The notes under the pieces were generated by a model. That model saw only the letters and a list, made by a program, of their open reading frames with translations, did no database searches and was not told where the DNA came from. The position numbers were made by a program, and so were the translations under genes. Positions 39,362 to 47,731 of a DNA stretch of 53,012 bases are shown here, one piece after another. Each line of letters opens with the position of its first letter. Position 1 is the stretch's first letter. The DNA is from an uncultured Acidimicrobiaceae bacterium (lineage in GTDB: Bacteria; Actinomycetota; Acidimicrobiia; Acidimicrobiales; SZUA-35): positions 82,886 through 135,897 of the forward strand of contig CAMYLA010000021.1 of NCBI GenBank assembly GCA_947259095.1, written 5' to 3'.

Positions 39362-39634
39362 CTACTCCTCGGCGTCGGCCTTGGACTTGCGGCGTCCGCC
39401 GTAGCGGCGCTCGAAGCGCTCGACCCGGCCCGCGGTGTCGACGATCTTCATCGTGCCGGTGAAGAACGGGTGGCTGGCCGAGGAGATGTCGACCTTGGCC
39501 AGCGGGTAGGTGTTGCCGTCTTCCCACTCGATGGTCTCGTCGGTCTTGATCGTGGAGCGGGTGAGGAACGAGAACTCGGCCCCTTGGTCCATGAAGACGA
39601 CCGGACGATAGGTGGGGTGAATATCGGATTTCAT
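39362..39634 (-). CDS. rpmE2: Ribosomal protein bL31, type B (no zinc motif)
   Basis: The 90-residue protein begins [17 protein letters not shown] and has the loop [20 protein letters not shown]. It lacks the CxxC cysteines of type A L31 and matches the zinc-independent type B paralogue, usually induced by zinc starvation. Here it sits downstream of rho on the same strand where actinobacteria mostly have the rpmE locus. The last ~15 residues are charged. ATG 39634. Confidence 0.9.
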   Translation of the reverse strand: MKSDIHPTYRPVVFMDQGAEFSFLTRSTIKTDETIEWEDGNTYPLAKVDISSASHPFFTGTMKIVDTAGRVERFERRYGGRRKSKADAEE

Positions 39635-39766
39635 GACGGATCTCTCGCTCTATCGGGACTCGTATGGGCTCTCGGTGATTGGGCCGACCCGGTCGGGGTC
39701 GTGAGCCAGCGAACCATTCTGCCCCGCCTCGCCCACGAATCCGACCGTACGCTGCGGTTTTCTCCC

Positions 39767-39784
39767 CCGGCTGGTGACAGCCGG
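39767..39784 (-). terminator. Small hairpin downstream of rho
   Basis: On the minus strand CCGGCT and AGCCGG flank a 6-nt loop, 26 nt after the rho stop. It is followed by a G-rich stretch, then AAAA; it is not a canonical U-tract terminator. Confidence 0.25.
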
Positions 39785-39809
39785 CGGACGGTGGGGGCCG
39801 CCACCATGC

Positions 39810-41705
39810 TCAGGCTCGGGCCTTGCTGATCTCGGCCAGGAAGTTCTCGTTTGTCCGGAAGCTGGTCAAGCGATCGACGAGCATCTCGACACCGGCGGCC
39901 GCTGAGCCACCGTCGTCGTTCATGCCGGACACCACTCGGCGCAGTTTCCACGACGCCTCGACCTCCTTGCGGGGCCGGAGCAGCTCCTCGTTGCGGGTCG
40001 ACGATCCATCGATGTCGATGGCGGGGAAGATGCGCTTCTCCGCCAGCTTACGATCGAGCCTGAGCTCCATGTTGCCGGTGCCCTTGAACTCCTCGAAGAT
40101 CACCTCGTCCATCCGGGAGCCGGTCTCCACCAGGGCGGTTGCCACAATGGTGAGCGAGCCGCCCTCCTCGAGGTTGCGGGCCGCACCGAGGAAACGTTTC
40201 GGAGGATAGAGCGCTGCGGCATCGACACCGCCGGACAGCACCCGACCCGACTGCGGGGCCGACAGGTTGTAGGCCCGGGCCAGTCTGGTGATGCCGTCGA
40301 GGATGATCATCACGTCCTTGCCGTCCTCGACCATGCGCTTGGCCCGCTCCAGGGTGAGCTCGGCCACTGCGGTGTGCTCCTCCGGCGGACGATCGAAGGT
40401 CGAGGACACGACCTCGCCGTTCTTGAGATGCCGCTGCATGTCGGTCACCTCTTCTGGCCGCTCATCGATCAACAGGACGATCAACTCGACCTCGGGGTTG
40501 TTGGTCTCCACCGCCCTGGCGATGTTCTTCATGATCGACGTCTTGCCCGCCTTCGGCGGCGACACGATGAGGCCACGCTGGCCCTTGCCGATCGGCGCCA
40601 CCAGGTCGATCACCCGAGTGGTCATGTTGAGCGGTTCGTCCTTGCACTCCAACACCAGCCGTTCGTCTGGGAACAGCGGCGTGAGCTTGTCGAATCGGGG
40701 CCGACCCCTCGACTCCTCGGGCGGGCGGCCGTTGACCGCGTTCAGCTGCTGGAGGGCCGGGTTCTTCTCGTTGCGGTTGGCCGGTCGGGACAGCCCGACC
40801 AGGTGATCACCCTTCCGCAGACCGTACTGGCGGACCTGCTTGACCGACACGTAGGCGTCGTCCCGGCTGGGCAGGGCGCCGTTGACCCTGAGGAAGGCAT
40901 AGCCCTCGTCGCGAAGATCGAGGTGGCCCGAGACCTCGATCGGGTCGTTGGTGATGGGATCGTTGCCGGCATCGTCGCGGTCGCGACCTCGGCCCCGACC
41001 CCGGCGACGGGACCGGCGATTGTTGGCGTCGACCTCGTCGCCACCTTCGCCGCTGTTCTTGTCGGCCTGGGGTGGGTTGTTCTCGGCCCGCTGGTTCTTC
41101 CCCCGGTTGCGGCGGGACTGACCCTTGTCGAGCTGACCACCCTCCTCGAGGATCTTGATCTCCCAGTCGGCAAGCGGTTCCCCGCCCGGCCCGACCGGGT
41201 GATCGGCTGTGTCGCCGCCTTCGGCCGAGGAGTCCTTGCCGCCCTTGCGGCCCCGACCGCCCCGTCGCGATCGACTCGACCGGCCGTTTTCGGCCTCGCC
41301 GGTGGACGACCCGGCATCGCCGGCGTCGCTGTCGTCGGCACCGCCGCCCTGCTCGCCGGTGTCGGCGGTCTCGCCGCTGTCTTCGGCGGCTTCGCCACCG
41401 CCGTCTTCGACGTCGCCGCCGGTATCGGTGGTCCGCGCAGTGGCGGGGCTGTCGTCTCCGGCGGCTTCGTCGGCAGTGTCCTCCGGGGTGTCGCCGCCGT
41501 CGGCGGTGGCATCATCGGATCCGGTCGACGAATCGGCGCCCTCGGCCGCGGCCGATGCACCGGACAGATCGAGGATCTTGTCGATCAGGTCGGACTTGCG
41601 CATCCGAGCGTTTGCGGAACCGCCAAGGGCCGACACGATGGCCTGCAGTTCACTCTTGTCCTTCTTTTCAAGACCTTCGCGCTCAACGATCAGCTGGTCG
41701 CTCAC
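39810..41705 (-). CDS. rho: Transcription termination factor Rho
   Basis: Hexameric RNA helicase that ends untranslated transcripts. The 631-residue protein has the N-terminal helical segment (KSELQAIVSALGGSANARMR), a disordered insertion of about 190 residues that is first acidic (Gly/Asp/Glu/Thr) and then Arg-rich, the RNA-binding cold-shock domain near GHLDLRDEGYAFLRVNG, and the RecA-like ATPase with PPKAGKTS (Lys388). Such insertions are typical of actinobacterial Rho. The GTG at 41705 has GAGGAG 7 nt upstream and overlaps the stop of an upstream small ORF (GTGA). Confidence 0.96.
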   Translation of the reverse strand: MSDQLIVEREGLEKKDKSELQAIVSALGGSANARMRKSDLIDKILDLSGASAAAEGADSSTGSDDATADGGDTPEDTADEAAGDDSPATARTTDTGGDVEDGGGEAAEDSGETADTGEQGGGADDSDAGDAGSSTGEAENGRSSRSRRGGRGRKGGKDSSAEGGDTADHPVGPGGEPLADWEIKILEEGGQLDKGQSRRNRGKNQRAENNPPQADKNSGEGGDEVDANNRRSRRRGRGRGRDRDDAGNDPITNDPIEVSGHLDLRDEGYAFLRVNGALPSRDDAYVSVKQVRQYGLRKGDHLVGLSRPANRNEKNPALQQLNAVNGRPPEESRGRPRFDKLTPLFPDERLVLECKDEPLNMTTRVIDLVAPIGKGQRGLIVSPPKAGKTSIMKNIARAVETNNPEVELIVLLIDERPEEVTDMQRHLKNGEVVSSTFDRPPEEHTAVAELTLERAKRMVEDGKDVMIILDGITRLARAYNLSAPQSGRVLSGGVDAAALYPPKRFLGAARNLEEGGSLTIVATALVETGSRMDEVIFEEFKGTGNMELRLDRKLAEKRIFPAIDIDGSSTRNEELLRPRKEVEASWKLRRVVSGMNDDGGSAAAGVEMLVDRLTSFRTNENFLAEISKARA

Positions 41706-41824
41706 GAGCTGGCTCCTCGGTGGAGTAGAAAAATGGCAGGGTGGGAAAACGGAAGAGGATCCCGAGGGTTCTCGACGGGTGGGGCTTCGTCCCAACGAGG
41801 CATTGACCCTGGATGGATCGACAT
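41702..41824 (-). CDS. Candidate rho leader ORF (40 residues)
   Basis: An ATG at 41824 opens 40 codons (starting MSIHPGSMPRWDEAPPVE) that end in the TGA at 41702-41704, overlapping the GTG start of rho. The frame is open further upstream, to 41902, so the true start is unsure. Enterobacteria have a known but unrelated rho leader peptide (rhoL); the analogy is positional only. The overlap would couple rho translation to that of the leader. Confidence 0.35.
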   Translation of the reverse strand: MSIHPGSMPRWDEAPPVENPRDPLPFSHPAIFLLHRGASS

Positions 41825-41954
41825 GCCGGAGGAGCTCGCCGTAGGGCGAGACCCGTACCGCACCGGACCTCTGACCCCGATGCTACCAAGGAATCGCCCC
41901 ACACCGGTGAAACCGTCAGGTCACAACGCGGTGGTGACGCAATCCGGAGCCGGG
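41706..41954 (-). promoter_or_regulatory. Long rho leader with hairpin and C-rich, possibly Rho-binding segment
   Basis: In the mRNA direction this spacer after thrC holds TAGCAT (41880-41885), a perfect hairpin CTCGCC-CTAC-GGCGAG (about 41838-41853), then an unstructured C/U-rich stretch (about 41717-41775) before the rho ribosome binding site. A C-rich, G-poor leader is what a Rho-utilisation site looks like, and Rho autoregulates its own leader in other bacteria. No known riboswitch class is recognised. Confidence 0.45.
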
Positions 41955-43343
41955 CTACCGGCCGATCGATCGGAGCTTGTTCGAGACCTGATCGAGGTCG
42001 TTGGCCATCGGCTCGAACCGTTCCGCCTTGGTGAGGATCTCCGCCAGGTGGGCCGGGAGCTGCGGACGACGGCCAAGCGCCCGCTCCACCGCATCGGGGA
42101 ACTTGGCCGGGTCGGCGGTGGCCAGCGACACCATCGGCACCCCCGGTCGGAGGTGGCGTTGTGCGGCGTGCAGACCAACCGCGGTGTGGGGGTCGACCAC
42201 CCGCTCGGTCGCCGCATGGGCCGCGGTGATCGTCGCCACGGTGGCGTCGTCGTCCAGCCGCTCGGCATCGAATTCGTCACGGATGGCTCCATACCAGTGC
42301 TCCGGCACCACGACCCGGCCTTCGGCCCGCAGCTCCCCGAGCAGTTCGGCCACCGCCCGGCCGTCGCGACCAGAGGCCTCCCACAGCAGGCGTTCGAAGT
42401 TCGACGAGATCTGGATGTCCATGCTGGGACTGAGCGAGGGGGAGACGGTGTGGATCTCGATCACCCCGGTCTCGAAGAACCGGGTCAGCACGTCGTTGCG
42501 GTTGCTGGCCACCACCAGCCGATCGACCTCGAGTCCCATGCGTTTCGCGTACCAGCCGGACAGCACATTGCCGAAGTTGCCGGTTGGCACCGTGAACGAG
42601 ACCGGTCCCCCTTCCGGTCTGACGGCACGGGCCGCGGTGACGAAGTAGACGATCTGGCACATCACCCGGGCCCAATTGATCGAGTTCACCGCCGCCAGGC
42701 CGACCTCGTTGCGAAGGGTGGGGTCGTTGAAGGCCGCCTTGACCAGGTCTTGGCAATCGTCGAACGTACCTTCGATGGCCACGTTGTGGATGTTCGCTGC
42801 GGTCACCGTCGTCATCTGACGGCGCTGCACCTCCGAGACACGACCTCGGGGGTGGAGGATCAGCACATCGATGTTCGATTTCCCGGCCAGCGCCTCGATG
42901 GCCGCCGAGCCGGTGTCGCCCGAGGTGGCGCCGATCACGGTCACCCGACGACCTCGACGATGCAACTCGGCCTCCAGCATCCGACCGACCAGCTGGAGGG
43001 CCAGATCCTTGAACGCCAGCGTCGGGCCCCTGGTCAGGTCGAGCAGGTGGAGGTCGTGGCCCAGGTCGTGGACCGGGCACACGTCCGGGTGGCGGAAGCC
43101 CCGGTAGGCCTCGGTGGCCATCGTGGTCAGTTCGTCCGCCGTGAACGTTCCCGCCACGTACGGTTCGAGGATGGCCACCGCGGCCTCGACATAGGAGGTG
43201 TCGGCGGTGATGGCCGGCAGCGGTGGGATCTCGGTCGGGCAGTAGAGTCCACCGTCGGGGGCCAGGCCGGCCAGCAACACCTCACCGAACCCCAGGTCGG
43301 CGTCGCCGCCGGGATCCCGGGTGGAGCGATAGGCCAGCGTCAC
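41955..43343 (-). CDS. thrC: Threonine synthase (long, class with N-terminal extension)
   Basis: Converts O-phosphohomoserine to threonine with PLP. The 462-residue enzyme begins YRSTRD, has the PLP lysine Lys112 in TLAFKDLALQ, and the ATSGDTGSAAIEAL and NINWARVMCQIVYY-like SINWARVMCQIVYF motifs. The length fits the long E. coli/yeast class; actinobacteria such as mycobacteria usually have a shorter ThrC of about 350-360 residues. GTG 43343 overlaps the hom stop by 4 nt. No homoserine kinase gene (thrB) lies next to it. Confidence 0.93.
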   Translation of the reverse strand: MTLAYRSTRDPGGDADLGFGEVLLAGLAPDGGLYCPTEIPPLPAITADTSYVEAAVAILEPYVAGTFTADELTTMATEAYRGFRHPDVCPVHDLGHDLHLLDLTRGPTLAFKDLALQLVGRMLEAELHRRGRRVTVIGATSGDTGSAAIEALAGKSNIDVLILHPRGRVSEVQRRQMTTVTAANIHNVAIEGTFDDCQDLVKAAFNDPTLRNEVGLAAVNSINWARVMCQIVYFVTAARAVRPEGGPVSFTVPTGNFGNVLSGWYAKRMGLEVDRLVVASNRNDVLTRFFETGVIEIHTVSPSLSPSMDIQISSNFERLLWEASGRDGRAVAELLGELRAEGRVVVPEHWYGAIRDEFDAERLDDDATVATITAAHAATERVVDPHTAVGLHAAQRHLRPGVPMVSLATADPAKFPDAVERALGRRPQLPAHLAEILTKAERFEPMANDLDQVSNKLRSIGR

Positions 43344-44653
43344 GGACCGATGACCCGCAGCACGCTGTGGACGTCGCTCACCTCGTCGAGCTTGCGGAGC
43401 CCGGTGAGGGTGGCCTGGACGTTGCGCTCATTCGCGGTGTGGGTGATGAACGCCACCCGGGCCTCGGCGCCGGAGTCCTGCTGCTGCATGGCCCGGATCG
43501 AGACCTCGTGGCGGCCGAAGACACCGGCCACCGTCGACAGCACGCCGGGGCTGTCGGTCACGGTCAGGCCGATGTAGTAGGCGCTCTCCAACCCGTCGAT
43601 TGAGCGGATCTTGGCCCGGGGGCCGTGGGGCACCGACTGGTGGGTGCCTCGGCGGAGGTTGTCTGCGGCGTCGATCAGATCGCCGAGGACCGCGCTGGCG
43701 GTCGGCAGCCCGCCAGCACCCCGGCCGTAGAACATGAGCTCCCCGGCGGCCTCGCCCTCGACGAAGACGGCGTTGAAGCTGCCGCGGACCGAAGCCAGCG
43801 GGTGCTCATCTGGCACCATGGCCGGGTAGACCCGAACGCCGATCTCGGCTTGACCGCCGTGGCCGTCCCGGAACACCTCGGCGATGGCCAGGAGTTTGAT
43901 GGTGTAGTCGAACTGCTTGGCGAATTCGATGTCGCCCTGGGTGATGGCGGAGATGCCCTCGTGGTAGACGTCGCCCGCCACGACATTGGCGCCGAAGGCG
44001 ATCGAGGCCATGATGGCCGCCTTGGCTCCGGCGTCGAAACCCTCGACGTCGGCCGTCGGGTCCCGCTCGGCGTAGCCGAGCCGCTGGGCCTCGCTGAGCG
44101 CGTCGGTGTAGGAGACACCGTCGTCGGTCATCCTGGTCAGGATGTAGTTGGTGGTGCCGTTGACGATGCCCATCACCCGGTGCACGTCCTCGCCGAGCAG
44201 CGACTCCCGCAACGGCCGGACGATGGGGATGGCCCCGGCCGCGGCGGCCTCGAACAGCAGGTCGACCCCGGCCTCATCGGCTGCGGCGTACAGCTCGGCG
44301 CCGACATTTGCCAACAGTTCCTTGTTGGCGGTGACGACCGGCTTGCCCGCCCCGATGGCGGCCAGGATGAGCGATCGGGCCGGCTCGATCCCGCCGATCA
44401 CCTCGACGACGATGTCGATCGCCGGGTCGGCAACCAGCGCCTCGGCGTCGGTGGTCAGCAGCATCTTGTCGATCGGCAGCCCACGGTCCTTGCTGACGCT
44501 GCGAACCGCGATCCCTCCCAGCCGCAGTTCAACGCCGGTGGATGCGGCGATGGTCGGCGCCCGGTCGGTGATGAGCTGCACCAGTTGGGTGCCGACGATC
44601 CCGCATCCGAGAAGGCCGACGGTTATCACTGAATGATCGGAAGAGTCGGTCAC
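43340..44653 (-). CDS. hom: Homoserine dehydrogenase
   Basis: Reduces aspartate semialdehyde to homoserine. The 437-residue enzyme has the NAD(P)-binding GLLGCGIVGTQ, the KPVVTANKELLA motif, GIVNGTTNYIL, the catalytic region YAERDPTADVEGFDAGAK, and a C-terminal ACT domain (YIGLTVTDSPGVLSTVAGVF) for feedback control, probably by threonine. Start GTG 44653; TACAGT lies 8 nt upstream. It overlaps thrC by 4 nt. Confidence 0.95.
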   Translation of the reverse strand: MTDSSDHSVITVGLLGCGIVGTQLVQLITDRAPTIAASTGVELRLGGIAVRSVSKDRGLPIDKMLLTTDAEALVADPAIDIVVEVIGGIEPARSLILAAIGAGKPVVTANKELLANVGAELYAAADEAGVDLLFEAAAAGAIPIVRPLRESLLGEDVHRVMGIVNGTTNYILTRMTDDGVSYTDALSEAQRLGYAERDPTADVEGFDAGAKAAIMASIAFGANVVAGDVYHEGISAITQGDIEFAKQFDYTIKLLAIAEVFRDGHGGQAEIGVRVYPAMVPDEHPLASVRGSFNAVFVEGEAAGELMFYGRGAGGLPTASAVLGDLIDAADNLRRGTHQSVPHGPRAKIRSIDGLESAYYIGLTVTDSPGVLSTVAGVFGRHEVSIRAMQQQDSGAEARVAFITHTANERNVQATLTGLRKLDEVSDVHSVLRVIGP

Positions 44654-44661
44654 GGGTACAG

Positions 44662-44667
44662 ACTGTA
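44662..44667 (-). promoter_or_regulatory. Possible -10 hexamer of hom
   Basis: TACAGT on the minus strand ends 8 nt before the GTG at 44653, one base more than in the clearer cases. Confidence 0.35.
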
Positions 44668-44764
44668 TTGGCCCCGGTGCCAACCCGGGCCCGATTTCCT
44701 GCCCATCGTGCCCGTGGCGGCGGTGGCCGCAGCCAACCGGTTCACCCCGAACGGCCGACGCCGG

Positions 44765-46036
44765 CTACCCGAGATCGGTGTTGAGGAGATCGTCGTAGGT
44801 CTCCCGGCGGACCACGAGCCGGGCATCGCCGTTGCGACAGAAGACCACCGGCGGGCGGCGCATCTTGTTGTAGTTCGATCCCATCGAGTGGCCATAGGCA
44901 CCGGTGACCGGTGTCGCAACCACATCGCCGACCACCACATCGGCCTGGATCGACGCCTCGCGGACCAGCAGGTCGCCGGACTCACAGTGCTTGCCGACGA
45001 TCCGGACCGGACGCCGCCGATCGGCGGTCACCGATCGGGGCAGGAACGCCTCATAACCCGAGCCGTAGAGCACCGGGCGAGGATTGTCGCTCATGCCGCC
45101 GTCGACCGACAGGTAGGTGCGGATACCGGGCAGCTCCTTGACCGTGCCAACGGTGTAGAGCGTGACCGCCGCCGCGGCGGCGATGGCCCGCCCCGGCTCG
45201 ATCCCGACCCTGGCGGTGATCCCGGCCTCGGTCACCGCCTTGTTGATGATGGCCGCCCACTGGGTGATCGACGCCCCCTCCTCGCCCTCGACGTACGGCA
45301 CGCCGAGCCCACCGCCGACCACCAGCTCCGGCAGGCCGAGCGGGTTGGCGAACTCCCCGAGCACCCCGACCGCAGCGGCGAAGGAGTCGACCCGGAAGAC
45401 CTGGGACCCGATGTGGGCGTGGAGGCCGACGAGATCGACCGCCGGTGATGCCGCAGCTTTTTCGACCGCAGCCAGTGCGGCGCCGGTGGAAACGGTGAAA
45501 CCGAATTTCGAGTCGTCCTGGCCGGTTGTGATGTACTCGTGGGTTTCGGCCTTGATCCCGGGGGTGATCCGCAACAGCACCCTGGGGCACAGCCCGTCCC
45601 CGCCGTGGAGCGCCTCCAGCCGATCCAGCTCGTCGAGGCTGTCGATCACGATCCGACCGACGCCGACCGACCGGGCCGACCGAAGCTCGTCGAGCGACTT
45701 GTTGTTCCCGTGGAAGACAAGACGGTCGGCCGGGACCCCGGCCGACAGGCAGACATGGAGCTCGCCACCGCTGGCAACGTCGAGCCCCATGCCCTCCTCG
45801 GCGGCCAGGTTGGCCATGGCCCGGCACAGGAACGCCTTGGTGGCGTAGGTGGCATCGGAACCGAAGGCGGCCACCGCCTCACGGCATCGGGCCCGCAGGT
45901 GATCCTCGTCGTAGACGAACACCGGGGTGCCGAACTCGCGGGCTAGCTCGATGGTGTCGCAACCGGCGATGGTCAGGCGGCCACTCTCGCCGACCGCGGC
46001 ATTGTCCGGCAGCAGGTGCCAGGGAAGAACACTCAC
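44765..46036 (-). CDS. lysA: Diaminopimelate decarboxylase
   Basis: Last step of lysine synthesis. The 423-residue PLP enzyme has Lys67 in YATKAF, the glycine-rich phosphate-binding VVGGGLGVPY, EPGRAI, and the active-site Cys in GKHCESGD. Length is normal. GTG 46036 lies 12 bp after the argS stop; upstream of it in the mRNA is AGAGGGCGG as ribosome binding site. It belongs to the argS-lysA-hom-thrC-rho order typical of actinobacteria. Confidence 0.95.
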   Translation of the reverse strand: MSVLPWHLLPDNAAVGESGRLTIAGCDTIELAREFGTPVFVYDEDHLRARCREAVAAFGSDATYATKAFLCRAMANLAAEEGMGLDVASGGELHVCLSAGVPADRLVFHGNNKSLDELRSARSVGVGRIVIDSLDELDRLEALHGGDGLCPRVLLRITPGIKAETHEYITTGQDDSKFGFTVSTGAALAAVEKAAASPAVDLVGLHAHIGSQVFRVDSFAAAVGVLGEFANPLGLPELVVGGGLGVPYVEGEEGASITQWAAIINKAVTEAGITARVGIEPGRAIAAAAAVTLYTVGTVKELPGIRTYLSVDGGMSDNPRPVLYGSGYEAFLPRSVTADRRRPVRIVGKHCESGDLLVREASIQADVVVGDVVATPVTGAYGHSMGSNYNKMRRPPVVFCRNGDARLVVRRETYDDLLNTDLG

Positions 46037-46048
46037 CGCAACCGCCCT

Positions 46049-47653
46049 CTACATTCTCTCCGGTGCGCTGACCCCGAGCAGGTCGAGCCCGACGGCCAAA
46101 CCGATCCTGGACCCCTCGGCCAGCCACAGCCTGGCCTGCTGGACGTCGTTCGGGACGTCGGTCCGCAGAATCGGGCAGTCCCGGTAGAAGCCGTGGAACG
46201 CCGCCGCCAGCTCACGGACCCAGTTGGTGATCTTGTGCGGGGCCCGCTCCGCACAGGCCAACTCGAGCATCTCCGGCAGCGTCGACAGCTCCCGGAGCAG
46301 GGCCAGCTCCCGGTCCTCCACCAACACCCCGAAATCGACCTCGGCCGCCGGCCGGCGCTCGATGCCCCGTTCGGCCGCCTCCCGGGCGATCGAGTGGATC
46401 CTGGCATTGGCGTACTGCACGTAGAAGACGGGATTCTCCGCCGCCTGGGCGGTCAGCAGGCTGAGATCGATGGTCTGAGGCGAATCGATCGATTGCAGCA
46501 GGTAGGCAAAACGGGCCACATCCGGGCCGACCTCATCGATCAGGTCCCGGATCTCGACGAGCGTGCCGGCCCGTTTCGACATCTTCACCTCCTGGCCCTC
46601 CCGCACCAGCTTGACGTTCTGACCGATGATGGCCTCGTAGTTCTGGGCCGGGACCCCGAGGGCCAACAGCGCGGCCCGCATCCGGGGCACGTAGCCGTGG
46701 TGATCGGCGCCGAGCACGTCGATGATGTGTTCGCCCCGGCTGAACTTGTCGAGGTGGTAGGCGATGTCTGGCAGGAAGTAGGTGGGTTCACCATCGCTGC
46801 GGATCAGGACCCGGTCCTGGTCGTCGCCGAAGTCGGTGGTCCGCAGCCAGGTCGCCCCTTCGGACTCGAAGACGTGCCCACTGGCCTGCAGCTTGCCGAA
46901 GGCGTCGTCCATCGCCCCGGAGCCGGCCAGCGCCTTTTCGCTCGACCAGGTGTCGAACTCGACGTTCATCGAGTGCAAGACCTCTCTGGCGTCGGTCAGC
47001 GATCGATCGACGCCCCATGCCACCGGATCGGCGTCGGCCGGCATCTCGGTCGCCCATTCCTCTATATAGGCGCCGACGTAGCCGTTCTCGGGGGGCGCCT
47101 CACCGTTCTTGCGGGCGCTCAGCGACTGGCCGAAGACCCTGGCCTGGGTGCCGCGGTCGTTGATGTAGAACTCCTTGTGGGGTGCGTAGCCACAGCGCTC
47201 GAAGATCCTGGCCAACGAGTCTCCGTAGGCGCCCCAGCGGCCACCACCGGCGTGGATGGGGCCGGTCGGATTGGCCGAGACGAACTCCACGTTGATGGTG
47301 GCACCGTTGCCGAGCCCGAGCCGGGCGTAGCCGGCTTCCCCCTGTTCGATGACCTCGTGCAACACCTCGTGGAGCCAGGTCGGGGCCAGCGTGAAGTTGA
47401 CGAATCCCGGTCCGGCGATGTCCAACGCCTCGACATGGGGCGGCCGGTTGGCCAGCAGGTAGTCGGCCAGCTCCTGACCCAGTTCCCGAGGATTGCGACC
47501 GGCCGACTTGGCCGAGACCAGGGCGGCGTTGGTCGACCAATCGCCGTGCTCGCGGCGGGCCGGGCGCTCGACCACCAGATTGGCCGGCACCGGATCGACC
47601 CCGAGGGTGGTCAGTGCATCTTCGACTGCGTCTACCAGTTGGTCACGGATCAT
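46049..47653 (-). CDS. argS: Arginyl-tRNA synthetase
   Basis: Charges tRNA-Arg. The 534-residue class I enzyme has the HIGH-equivalent in SANPTGPIHAGGGRWGAYGD (the second His is replaced by Gly, as in other actinobacterial ArgRS), the KMSKRAGT loop and the C-terminal anticodon-binding DALR domain with QYANARIHSI. ATG 47653 follows TAGCAT by 10 nt. First gene of the argS-lysA-hom-thrC-rho chain. Confidence 0.95.
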   Translation of the reverse strand: MIRDQLVDAVEDALTTLGVDPVPANLVVERPARREHGDWSTNAALVSAKSAGRNPRELGQELADYLLANRPPHVEALDIAGPGFVNFTLAPTWLHEVLHEVIEQGEAGYARLGLGNGATINVEFVSANPTGPIHAGGGRWGAYGDSLARIFERCGYAPHKEFYINDRGTQARVFGQSLSARKNGEAPPENGYVGAYIEEWATEMPADADPVAWGVDRSLTDAREVLHSMNVEFDTWSSEKALAGSGAMDDAFGKLQASGHVFESEGATWLRTTDFGDDQDRVLIRSDGEPTYFLPDIAYHLDKFSRGEHIIDVLGADHHGYVPRMRAALLALGVPAQNYEAIIGQNVKLVREGQEVKMSKRAGTLVEIRDLIDEVGPDVARFAYLLQSIDSPQTIDLSLLTAQAAENPVFYVQYANARIHSIAREAAERGIERRPAAEVDFGVLVEDRELALLRELSTLPEMLELACAERAPHKITNWVRELAAAFHGFYRDCPILRTDVPNDVQQARLWLAEGSRIGLAVGLDLLGVSAPERM

Positions 47654-47731
47654 TGTGATCCCGATGCTACTGCCACCGGGGCGAACCGGACCGTCCTTTC
47701 CGAGCCGGTCGTCGGTCGGTGTCAGACCGGG

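Noticed and set aside
39362..39634. L31 considered damaged because it has no cysteines
   Set aside because: The sequence fits the type B family, which lacks the zinc motif.
40374..43577. Plus-strand ORF of 1067 codons opposite rho and thrC
   Set aside because: Shadow of two well-supported genes; composition biased and no domain recognised.
47260..47320. ArgRS motif GPIHAGGGR considered a defective HIGH signature
   Set aside because: Gly in place of the second His at this position is normal in actinobacterial ArgRS.
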